Part shown: piece by piece, positions 47,578 through 55,644 of the stretch
How positions within the stretch are numbered: position 1 is the first letter of the stretch
Layout: each line of letters opens with the position of its first letter
Origin: Sternotherus odoratus
Taxonomy: Eukaryota; Chordata; Testudines; Kinosternidae
Direction: 5' to 3'
NCBI GenBank assembly: GCA_032164245.1
Contig: JAVMKO010000003.1
Coordinates: 32,797,390 to 32,861,389 of the forward strand
Length of the DNA: 64,000 bases
Made by a program: the position numbers and the translations under genes
Notes under the pieces: model-generated
The model's database searches: none
The model's input: the letters and a program-made list of their open reading frames with translations, nothing else
What the model was told of the DNA's origin: nothing

Positions 47578-49236
47578 TCAATATTTCCCTATCATATTTA
47601 ACAGGGCCCTTGAACCCTTTCTCCTCATTTCTCTCACCATAGTAGCATGGTCCTGAGGCTTTGGGGTGTCATGCCCGGCTGTGGCAGAGAACCCCACTGC
47701 CTTCACCTCTTTCACAGGCGCCGCCTGGGCAGGGGGTTGTGGTACTTTGCCCCCGTGCTTTTCGGGGGGGAGCCTTGTCCACTCCTCACACTGCAGGCAG
47801 TAGGGTGGAACTGACCATCCCTCTGGCTCAGTTTCCCCCATGCTCTCACAGGGGCCCAGGGCCTCCTCTGTGGAGCTTACCTCCTGCTCTGGCCTCAGCC
47901 CTTCCTGGCTGTCTAGGTCCTTCGCAGGGTTAGTGGGCTGGGACCCGCCCCGTCTCTCGGCCGAACCCCCCGTACGGGTTCGCACGCTCGGCCTTGGGGC
48001 AGCCCGGGGCCTCATACCTCCCACCGGGCCCCAGTCCCGCCCAATGATTACGGGGCACGGCAACCCCTCCGGCACCCCGACCCGCTTCCAGCGGAATCGT
48101 CCGCTGATTTCTAGGGGGACCTGGGCCACCCGACAGGTCTTCCTGTCCCCATGGACACATTGTAGGTCCATGGTCGCCCCTGGAATTAGCCACTCGGGGC
48201 GTACCAACGCTCTGCGGACGAGCATACAAGGGGAGGCTGAATCCACTACCCCCGGTTGGGACTTCCTCCCCACCTGTACCCGCAGAGTGGGTATCCCCTT
48301 ACACGGTTTCCGCCCCGAAACCTCGGTCCACCCACACCAGTCAGTGTAGCCACACTCCATGGCTGGGCAGTCCCTTTTAATGTGCCCTGGCTTCCCACAC
48401 TGCCAGCAGGTAAGCCGGGCCACTCTTCCTGGCGCCCCCCTGGGCTCCCCATCAGTCCCTTTGCCTTTTGCTGGGGGGGAGTCCATGGGCCGACGCCCCA
48501 AATCCCGGACCCGTCGTGGTCGGTCTTCTCCCCGAGGTCCTTCTGCCTCCACGTACTCCTCGGTCAGGCGCACCGCAGACTCCACCGTCTCCGGCTGGTG
48601 CCTCCTGACCCAGGTACGGACAGTCTCGGGGAGGCTGAGCAAAAACTGCTCCATGATCAGGGAGTCCATAATTTCCTCCCCTGACCGGGCCTCCGGCCTC
48701 AGCCAACGCGTCGCCCAGTCCCTCAGCCTCTGGGCAAACGCCCGGGGCCGCACCGCCTGTGTCCAGCGGGCCGCCCGCAACTTCTGTCGGTATCTCTCTG
48801 CAGATAAGCCGACCCGGTCCAAGATGGCCGCTCTGACAATTTCAAAGTCCTGGGCCTCTGCATTCCCCAGGGCCATATAGGCCGCCTGGGCTTCGCCCGC
48901 AAGGTAGGGAGCAAGCCGGAGGGCCCAGGTGGTCCGTTCCCACCCGGCTGTGGTGGCTACCCTCTCAAAAGTGCCCAGGAAGGCATCGGGGTCATCCGCT
49001 GGGCTCATTTTACAAAGTCCCCAGCCCGGCGGCCACATGCCCTCTCCTGCCCCTCGACTCACCAGCAGCTGCAGGAGAGTTGCCTGGGTCTTTGCGTGCT
49101 CCTGGATAAAGTTCTGCAGCGTCTTCTGCTGCTCTGCCTGAGCCTGCTGCATCTCCAGGTGGGTTTGTTGCAAGGCATGCATGGCCTGCTGGGTCTGCTT
49201 TTGCTTCTCCACGAGCCACTGCAGGGTTCCCTCCAT
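47578..49236 (-). CDS. SCAN-domain Gag-protease of element II, intact ORF
   Basis: A 552-codon uninterrupted ORF on the minus strand. Residues 1-60 are a Gln-rich coiled coil and 75-140 a capsid-like helical region. Residues 148-232 are a clear SCAN domain (RYRQKLRAARWTQAVRPRAF, DSLIMEQFLLSLPETVRTWV, ESAVRLTEEYVEAEG). CWQCGKPGHIKRDC at 277-290 is a CCHC zinc knuckle. Residues 315-402 look like a retropepsin: VVDSASPCMLV has D-S-A where D-T/S-G is usual, and PCPVIIGRDW ends the fold. The rest is hydrophilic, with no integrase or RT. The product would package RNA into particles; the protease may be weak or inactive given D-S-A. The start is the first Met, about 50 bp inside the 5' LTR boundary. 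SCAN domains of vertebrate zinc-finger genes are thought to derive from such Gag proteins. A domesticated host gene is unlikely, since LTRs, primer site and target duplication are all present. Confidence 0.88.
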   Translation of the reverse strand: MEGTLQWLVEKQKQTQQAMHALQQTHLEMQQAQAEQQKTLQNFIQEHAKTQATLLQLLVSRGAGEGMWPPGWGLCKMSPADDPDAFLGTFERVATTAGWERTTWALRLAPYLAGEAQAAYMALGNAEAQDFEIVRAAILDRVGLSAERYRQKLRAARWTQAVRPRAFAQRLRDWATRWLRPEARSGEEIMDSLIMEQFLLSLPETVRTWVRRHQPETVESAVRLTEEYVEAEGPRGEDRPRRVRDLGRRPMDSPPAKGKGTDGEPRGAPGRVARLTCWQCGKPGHIKRDCPAMECGYTDWCGWTEVSGRKPCKGIPTLRVQVGRKSQPGVVDSASPCMLVRRALVRPEWLIPGATMDLQCVHGDRKTCRVAQVPLEISGRFRWKRVGVPEGLPCPVIIGRDWGPVGGMRPRAAPRPSVRTRTGGSAERRGGSQPTNPAKDLDSQEGLRPEQEVSSTEEALGPCESMGETEPEGWSVPPYCLQCEEWTRLPPEKHGGKVPQPPAQAAPVKEVKAVGFSATAGHDTPKPQDHATMVREMRRKGSRALLNMIGKY

Positions 49237-49269
49237 CTCTGGGCCACCAGTTGGTTTGCTGGTGTAGCG

Positions 49270-49287
49270 ATCCCACCTCTGACACCA
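49270..49287 (-). promoter_or_regulatory. Element II primer-binding site, tRNA-Leu-like
   Basis: On the minus strand TGGTGTCAGAGGTGGGAT begins two bases after the 5' LTR. It is complementary to the 3' end of vertebrate tRNA-Leu (which ends ATCCCACTTCTGACACCA or a close variant) with about one mismatch, as I remember those tRNAs. Confidence 0.8.
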
Positions 49288-49779
49288 CTTGTGACAGACC
49301 GCTCTCTCACCCCTCCTCAGGAACAGGCAGGAAACCCTTCTCTTGCTTCAAACAGTGCTCTTTATTCACAGTGCAGGACCCCACCACCAATATATACAGC
49401 TTTATACAATACAGTCTTTCAGCTTGCAGCTCTATCAACTCTATATAGTTCAGCTACAGCTTACAACTCCAACACACAGCTCTGAATAGCTCCAAACACC
49501 ACCTCACTCTATACCAGTGATGGCAAACCTTTTTGAGCCCGAGTGCCCAAACTGCAAACCAAAACGACTTGTTTTTTTCAAAGTGCCAACACTGCAATTA
49601 AACCTAAATAACGAGGTTTTAGTTTAGAAAAAAACAATTCATACAGTTTTTCAAACTAATTAACAGCTTTTGTTTAAAAAGAAAAACACAGTAACAGAGC
49701 TTTCCATTAAACATTTTTTTTTAATTGAAAAAAACAAAAAAACAAAAAACAAAACAAAAAAAAACAACTGTACACCCCC

Positions 49780-50230
49780 CCCCCCCAACTGACCCACTCA
49801 GCCCGGTCTCTCCCCCCAAAACCTCCTTCCCTCCCCCCCACCCCCCCAAATGACCCACCCAGCCCAGTCTCTCCCCCCAAAACCTCCTTCCCTCCCACCC
49901 ACCCCCCAAATGACCCACCCAGCCCAGTCTCTCCCCCCAAAACCTCCTTCCCTCCCACCCACCCCCCAAATGACCCACCCAGCCCGGTCTCTCCCCCCCA
50001 AACCTTTCCTCCAACCCCCCAACTGACCCACCCAGCCCGGTCTCTCCCCCCCAAACCTCCTTTCCTCCAACCCCCCCAACTGACCCACCCAGCCCGGTCT
50101 CTCCCCCCCAAACCTCCTTTCCTCCAACCCCCCCAACTGACCCACCCAGCCCGGTCTCTCCCCCCCAAACCTCCTTTCCTCCAACCCCCCCCCAACTGAC
50201 CCACCCAGCCCGGTCTCTCCCCCACACCGC
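49780..50230. repeat. C-rich minisatellite, about 56-60 bp units
   Basis: About eight units of the type AACTGACCCACCCAGCCC-GGTCTCTCCCCCC-AAACCTCCTTTCCTCC-AACCCCCC (hyphens inserted). Unit length varies with the C runs. Confidence 0.9.
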
Positions 50231-50365
50231 TTACCCCCGCTCCCAGCCCAGCCTTCCCCCAACACCCCCTTGCACACCGCTTACCCCCCCCGGCGCTTAC
50301 TTGTTCGCTGGGTCACGCTGCTGTGACCCGACTCCAGCGAGGGAAGGAGAGGAGCGACACGCCCC

Positions 50366-50650
50366 CCAGCCTCGCGGTCACAGCAGCGCCGTGCCACACC
50401 GCCTCCCCCGCCCCCTAGCCTCGCGGACAGAGAGCGCCGCGCCGCGCCACACCGCCTCCCCCGCCCCCCAGCCTCGCGGACAGAGAGCGCCGCGCCGCGC
50501 CACACCGCCTCCCCCGCCCCCCAGCCTCGCGGACAGAGAGCGCCGTGCCGCGCCACACCGCCTCCCCCGCCCCCCAGCCTCGCGGACAGAGAGCGCCGCG
50601 CCGCGCCACACCGCCTCCCCCGCCCCCCAGCCTCGCGGACAGAGCGCGCC
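50366..50650. repeat. CG-rich minisatellite, 53-bp units
   Basis: Units start CCTCGCGGACAGAGAGCGCC at 50419, 50472, 50525, 50578 and 50631, exactly 53 bp apart, with a shorter unit from 50370. CpG-dense. Confidence 0.93.
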
Positions 50651-51086
50651 GCGCGAGCCAGATGACAGGCTCAAAAGAGCCGCATCTGGCTCGCGAGCGG
50701 CGTGCCCACAGAGACGGCTCGGCGTGCCGGCAGTGGCACGCGTGCCACGGGTTCGCCATCACTGCTCTATACCATCCCCACCACACTGGGCTTGCCTTCT
50801 CGCAGGCCTTTTATCCCCCTGAGGAGGCTGCCAGGTGCCACTCCTCAAGGCTAATTACCCTGCAGCCCAGGTGGCTGATTAGCCTTTCTGCAAGGGAGGT
50901 TTGCAGGCTTCTGCTCCCTCTTAAAGGGCCGCAGGGCTGGCTCAGGCACTCTTGGCCAGCACCCTGCCACAGTACCCAATAGTATGTTTAGAGATGCATG
51001 TGTTTGATTAATTCTGTTTTTTCCTAGAGCTCCAGGAAGAAATCGCACCCAGTGACTTTCCAACACAGTTTGCGATTTGGGGTGTG

Positions 51087-52621
51087 TGTCATAAGTATGA
51101 AGTAGCTTAGAATTACTGTTTTATCTGTGAAGGGTTAACCTGAAGCAACCCAGAGAGGGAGATGACATATTCAACGGGGACAAAAGAAAGGGTTTTTTTT
51201 TACTTTCATTTTCTCCTCTTTCGTTCTCTCCTCGGCTCGTTCAGGGTCTGTCTGTGCATTCCCCTGGCTATGGGAGGAATCACACTTATGTTTCTATTCT
51301 ACATTTTTATAATTGTCTAAGAAAAACAAGTCCAGCAGTAAGTGATTTGTAATCTTGAACTGTATTACTTGACAATTGATCCATGGTGTTTCTTCGTGGT
51401 TAAGTTAGCAGAGGGAGAAATTCCAAGGGAGGGGGTCAATGAGGGCTGTGTGATGCAAGGAGTTTTTATTCTCTATTGATTTCTGTACCAGGGATCTGTA
51501 CTTCTTCTTTTCCTTTTATTAAAATCTTCCTTTAAGAAACGGACTGTTTGTTTCCATTGGATTGATCCTGGTTTGGATTAGGCACAGCTAACAGCAAGTG
51601 AGGGTTTGTGGTTTTTGTTCTTGAATCTCTCCCAGGTAAAGGGGGGGGGGATTTGGGGGGGTGTTACAATAGGGGTTCCAATTTACCCTAACCCACGGTT
51701 TTGGGGGCTCAAATGGGTGGTGGCAGCATTTTCCAAGCCCCAACTGGAGAAGTTTGGGTTTTGGGGGAAAAGATTTAACCTAAACTGGTAAAATAAGCTT
51801 GGGGGGGGTGTAACGGAGTCGGTCACTCACCCGGCGGCGCCCCCCGTCTGGTCATCTGGGAATTAGCTCTTTTTGACCCTGGAGCGCCCTCTGCCGGCCG
51901 ACGTCCGCTACTCTACGCTGGCCCCGTGTCCTTCCTGGACCCCGGAGCCCCTTGCTGAGGGTGCTGCACCCTTGCAGTACCCCCCTGGTCTTAGGGTCTC
52001 CCCTCCCTGGGGAACCCAACACCCACTATCCCCAACTTGCCTCAGATACAGCCACTGCCAGTCACCATTGCCTCAGTCCCTCTGAGGCTGACTGCAGTCT
52101 CATGGCTACTCATCACCGGCAAGAAGGGGTTGGCCTGCTGCTCTTATCCAGCCCAGGGCTGCCCCCTTGCAACCCCCAGTACCCCGTGGGTCGGGCCTTC
52201 CCTAGGCTCAGCAAGCTGGGGCCCTCTCACTAGAGCTTAGGCTCCCTGGCTCCCAGCTGCCTTGCCCTCACCCTGTCCCAGTCCAGGTACTTTGATAAAG
52301 GCTCCCAGCAGCCAGGCCCTGTCTCCCTCTGAATACAGAGGAGACTGACTCCCTGGCTCCTGCCTCCCAGGCTTTTATACAGCCTGGAATGTTTGGGGCG
52401 TGGCCACACAGCTGAGCCTGCTTTCCACTTAAGCCTGCTAGCAGGCTCCCAGCTACAACCCCTGTCCCTGGGCTGCTTCCAGCCCCCTTCCTGGGGCTAC
52501 CCCAGCCCCTTTTCAGGGGAGAGCGGGTGGTCACCCCGCTACAGGGGGGTTATTTTTTTCTTTCATGCAGGGTCCCCACTTCTTTACCCTAGAGTTCAGA
52601 GTGGGGAAATACACCCTGACA
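51087..52621 (+). repeat. LTR assigned to element I, split by a solo LTR
   Basis: Begins TGTCATAAGTATGAAGTAGC and ends about ATACACCCTGACA. It matches the LTRs at 1-576, 14509-15246 and 35554-36330. Interrupted at 51809-52543. The right end is less sure: an alternative end lies a few bases earlier, and no target duplication was found to decide. Confidence 0.72.
51809..52543 (-). mobile_element. Solo LTR nested in the element I LTR
   Basis: A 735-bp TG...CA unit (TGTAACGGAGTCGGTCAC ... TCACCCCGCTACA) flanked by G runs (GGGGG both sides), compatible with a 5-bp duplication. On the minus strand TGTATAAAAGCC at 52373-52384 is a TATA-like box, so it is oriented leftward. The sequence joins cleanly (AGCTTGGGGGG/TTATTTTTTTC) when it is removed. 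Confidence 0.82.
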
Positions 52622-52623
52622 GC

Positions 52624-52690
52624 AGGGGACTGAACTAGATGATCTCTCAAGGTCCCTTCCAGCCCTACACTTCTCTGATTCTATTATTCA
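52624..52690 (+). repeat. CR1 3'-terminal fragment
   Basis: GGGACTGAACTAGATGATCT, CAAGGTCCCTTCCAGCCCTA and a terminal TCTGATTCTATTATTC tail are the CR1 3' end with its short tandem tail. Confidence 0.78.
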
Positions 52691-52939
52691 GCTGCCATCT
52701 GACCCTGAAGTGGCAAAGCCACCAAAGTCCTGATGCTGCTCCACAGCTGAATTTCGTGGGCCCCCAGCAAAAGTCAAAGGCTTGACAGGATTCTCCAGCT
52801 AGGCTTTCTCTGCCTATGTCACCAGCAAGACTCAATCCAATAGTTGTGCTTAGAGTATACATACCAGATGGGGCCATGCACAGAAACAACCAAGGGTGAG
52901 CAGGTCAAGCAGGAGGGGCAGGGTTTAAAATCTCTGCTG

Positions 52940-53510
52940 TCAGTAGGGTGGAAAGCAGAGATTTGAATCTGGGTATCTGTAAGCGGGCCTGTGGCCACCC
53001 TCTTCAAAATACAGGCAGGAGACTGCTTGTTGGCTTCACCGGTGTCTTTTATTCTCTCACACAGTGCAAAAAACCCCACCACCTATATACAGCTTATGTA
53101 CAAGTTTAGCTCAGGCTCAGCCCTCAGTCTGGCTGGCCTCAGGATTAGCTAGCTCCTGCAGGCTTTCAGCCTCAGCTAGCTTTTTCTCCTCCTGCACCTT
53201 CGCTATCTCACACTGTCTCTATCTCCTTCTCCTTCCTACCTCTCTCCACTCTTTCTCCCCCCAGCTTCCTCCCTGGCAGGCTTTATATCCTGTGGAGGCT
53301 GCCAGGTGGAGCACATTAAGCCCTCTGCAGCCCAGGGCTACAGCCAGGTGGCTGATTTTCCTCCCTGGGCTTGCAGAAGCTTATCCCTGTTGCTGGGCTA
53401 GGAGGAAGCAGGGCTGACTCAGCAGGCTGTGGTCAGCGCCCTGCTACAGTATCCTACATCCCAGGTGAGTGCCCTAACCACTGGACTATTGGCTATAAGA
53501 GGATGGTGAT
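52940..53510 (-). repeat. tRNA-derived SINE or tRNA-like pseudogene, split by a solo LTR
   Basis: On the minus strand it reads TAGTCCAGTGGTTAGGG (A box, 53472-53488), then GCACTCACCTGGGATGTAG, the LTR, and GATACCCAGATTCAAATCTC (B box, 52959-52970). A and B boxes are at normal tRNA spacing once the LTR is removed. Not a functional tRNA: no clear anticodon arm or acceptor stem. Confidence 0.7.
52978..53449 (-). mobile_element. Solo LTR related to element II, inserted in the SINE
   Basis: A 472-bp TG...CA unit (TGTAAGCGGGCCTGTGG ... GCGCCCTGCTACA) with a perfect 5-bp duplication, GTATC, at 52973-52977 and 53450-53454. It shares GAGGCTGCCAGGTG, CTGCAGCCCAGG and CCAGGTGGCTGATT with the element II LTR. 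On the minus strand it has a TATA-like GGATATAAAGCC and an AATAAA. A diverged sister family. Confidence 0.88.
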
Positions 53511-53514
53511 GATG

Positions 53515-53824
53515 GTGGTTGATCTCTCTTTCAGGATTATGGGAGAGTTTGGTAAGGAAGCTGAGAGGGAATATGCTTTGCTGTTCTCTCTGTGTTTCTT
53601 TCTGTTGGGGAAATGGAGGGTTAAGGAAAGTGGAGTAGAAGTGGCAGATTGGTTTCCTGACAATCTGTTTTTGTTGTCTGCTCAGAATACTATGAGATGT
53701 GTGTCTGTGTCTCGAATTTTACAAACAGAAGCAGCATAGATTAAAAAAAAGGTGAAGACCAAAATTCATGTCTCTTTAACCAATGGAAATGTTCAAGACT
53801 AATGGATATTTGGGGTTTTTTGGA
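53515..53824. other. Short gene-free stretch
   Basis: ORF 53371-53739 runs from the LTR into this region and has no domain. Nothing else recognised. Confidence 0.45.
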
Positions 53825-54485
53825 GTGCTTCAAAATTGATTTTTGAGGTCCTGCTCCATGATTTTTCCAGGGACTGAGGTAAGGCTGACTGGCCTGTAGT
53901 TCCCCACATCTTCCTTCTTCCCTTTTTTAAAGATGGGCACTACATTAGCCTTTTCCCAGTCATCTGGAACCTTCCTCATTCACCATGAGTTTTCAAAGAG
54001 AATGGCCAATGACTCTGCAACCACATCCACCAACTCCTTTAGCGCCCTCGGACGCAGTGCATCTGGCCCCGTGGACTTATGAAGTCTGGGACCTGACCTT
54101 GTTCGTGAAGACACAGGCAAAAAAAAAATATTGAGTACATTACCTTTTGCCACATCCTGTCACCAGGTTGCCTCCCCCATTCAGTAAGTGGCACACAATT
54201 TCTCTGGCCTTCTTGTTGCTAACATATCTGTAGAAGCCCTCTTGTTACTCTTAACATCCCTTGCTAGTTGCAACTCCAATTGTGATTTGGCCTTCCTGAT
54301 TTCACTCCTGCATGCCTGAGCAATATTTTTATACTCCTCCTTCCTCATTTGGCCAAGCTTCCAGTTCTTGTAAGCTTTTTTTGTGTGTGTTTGAGATCAG
54401 TGTTTTTTATGTTAAGCCAAGCTGGTCACCTGCCATATTTACTATTCTTGCTGCTCATCAGGATGGTTTGTTCCTGCAACCTTAA
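53825..54485 (-). mobile_element. CR1 LINE fragment
   Basis: The reverse complement encodes the CR1 linker and the start of the RT: AAAGATGGGCACTACATTAG, CCTTTTCCCAGTCATCTGGA (antisense to PDDWKK-type text), GGCCAATGACTCTGCAACCA and CTTCCTGATTTCACTCCTGC. Both ends are truncated; no 3' tail. Non-functional. Confidence 0.82.
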
Positions 54486-54561
54486 TATGGATGTTTTTGT
54501 TTCAGCAACAGATATACTCATTGCCGCAACTCACTGGTGTCATAATCTCTATCTAAAAGGT

Positions 54562-55640
54562 GTCATGTAACATATCATCTGTGAATTGGTAACACAGTGG
54601 TAACGAATTTTATGATGTGGTGTATGTATGGGTGATATATAAAAATTATAAATATGTCCTGGAAATATTTCTTTTATATGTGTTTGGCAAGTTGGGGGGA
54701 CATCGCTGCCACCATCAACCCAAGAATATGATCCCACCTGCTTGAATGTGTCTCAAATGCAAATTAAGCAAGGCAAGCCAATGAAAGTACATGTAGATAG
54801 AAGTTAAACTAAGCCATTAAACTAACAAGAGGGAGTGATAGCCTCTTAACTATCCTGATGGGGAGAAGAGCCTGCAAAAATTAAGATTGTGTCATTTTTC
54901 GGTAGACACAGCAAACTGAGCCCCCACAAGGACTACCTGACTTTGAAAACAAAGATAAAACTTTGAGGTTAGAAGCAGAGAGAAAAAATGCTTTTTTGTC
55001 ATCCTTCACCTGAAGAGAGTAAGAAACCAAGCACTTTGAGTTCTGCATGTTGGATCCTGGCTAAAGAAAGGGATAGTCATGCTGGTAGAATGCTTGTGGT
55101 GAGAATAACAACTTTGAGCAAAAATTTCTAGTTTGCTAAATTGAGTTTTAGTCTTAGAAGGACATCTTTACTTTTGTTTGTAACCATTTCTAGACTTATT
55201 CTTATATTTGGTCTCATTTAAACCTATGTCTTTCTGTTAATAAATTTGTTTTATTTTTACCATAAACCCATTCAGTGCTTTGATTGATGTGGAGGTTTTT
55301 CAACACCGGTTACTTTACTAAACTGCTATGTATTGCCTCTATAAAGGAACAGCAAACTTGATAAGATTTTGTGGGTGCTACAGTTACAGGGACTGCACAC
55401 TACAGAGGAAGACATTTTGGGGGAAGAACTCAGGGACAGATGGGTCATTGACGTCCTCCTGAGAAGAGTAACTCGGCGGCAGAAGCCAGGGTGTGACTTG
55501 CAAGTGTGTATACTGGCTGTTGGTGTCAGGGCTATGACCCACAGCAGCACAGAATTAAAAGCACCCAGAGTTGCAAAGCAGAATTGAGTGAACCCCTTAC
55601 TGGCCTGAATAAATGCCAAAGTGACGCTTCAGGGAAATCA
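54562..55640 (+). mobile_element. Probable ERV-like LTR
   Basis: Begins near TGTCATGTAACATATCATC, has AATAAA at 55239-55244 followed by a T-rich stretch, and ends with text such as TATGACCCACAGCAGCACAG, AATTAAAAGCACCCAGAGTT that I associate with reptilian ERV-like LTRs. Ends are approximate and no target duplication was found. ORFs 55326-55619 and 55369-55587 are LTR sequence. Confidence 0.55.
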
Positions 55641-55644
55641 GTAA

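Larger units (their letters stand above)
49515..50764. mobile_element. Non-autonomous hAT element with two internal minisatellites
   Basis: A 1250-bp element with a perfect 8-bp duplication, CTCTATAC, at 49507-49514 and 50765-50772. Ends are CAGTGATGGCAAACCT and GGGTTCGCCATCACTG. The interior has an AT-rich left part, a C-rich minisatellite (49780-50230) and a CG-rich one (50366-50650). No transposase is encoded; ORFs up to 173 codons are repeat translations. Confidence 0.93.
47109..50971 (-). mobile_element. LTR retrotransposon element II (gag-protease only)
   Basis: Two LTRs, 47109-47532 and 49290-50971 (the latter split by a hAT), flank a 1757-bp interior. A 4-bp duplication, GTAC, lies at 47105-47108 and 50972-50975. 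Once the hAT and its duplication are removed, the two LTRs are both 424 bp and look identical by eye, so insertion was recent. The interior holds a single long ORF, a primer-binding site and a purine tract, but no integrase, RT or RNase H. It must rely on enzymes of another element, or it is an internal deletion derivative. Confidence 0.93.
49290..50971 (-). repeat. Element II 5' LTR, split by a hAT insertion
   Basis: LTR sequence 49290-49514 and 50765-50971, with the hAT at 49515-50764. The TATA-like GGGATAAAAGGCC is at 50805-50817 and AATAAA at 49361-49366. The hAT begins about 40 bp downstream of the TATA-like box in the direction of transcription, between promoter and polyadenylation signal. 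Confidence 0.92.
42899..52621 (+). mobile_element. Ty3/gypsy element I (Gmr1-type order), 5' truncated, 3' LTR split
   Basis: Plus-strand gag (SCAN-like), CCHC knuckle, protease, integrase, RT and RNase H run from 42899 to about 47045. The 3' untranslated part is interrupted at 47104 by element II and resumes at 50976 (CCAATAGTATGTTTAGAGAT). It reaches GCGATTTGGGGTGTG (possible polypurine tract, 51072-51086) and the LTR at 51087. Assigning that LTR to this element is an inference from its position just after the pol 3' end and from my memory of this family. The 5' LTR is missing; the copy begins next to a CR1 end. Many stops and frameshifts: an old copy. Confidence 0.78.

Noticed and set aside
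47661..48880. Plus-strand ORFs opposite the element II gag (for example 48256-48684, 48359-48880)
   Set aside because: Antisense shadows of the GC-rich SCAN-gag ORF.
47578..49236. SCAN-domain ORF as a domesticated host gene
   Set aside because: It sits between near-identical LTRs with primer site, purine tract and target duplication, so it is a retrotransposon gene.
49780..50650. CRISPR-like regular repeats
   Set aside because: Head-to-tail minisatellites without distinct spacers in a eukaryotic transposon.
49707..50822. ORFs of 123-173 codons with repeated RDRAGWVS or RGALCPRGW text
   Set aside because: They translate the two minisatellites inside the hAT element; periodicity matches the DNA repeat.
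52940..53510. Functional tRNA gene
   Set aside because: Only A and B box-like blocks remain, split by an LTR, with no acceptor stem.
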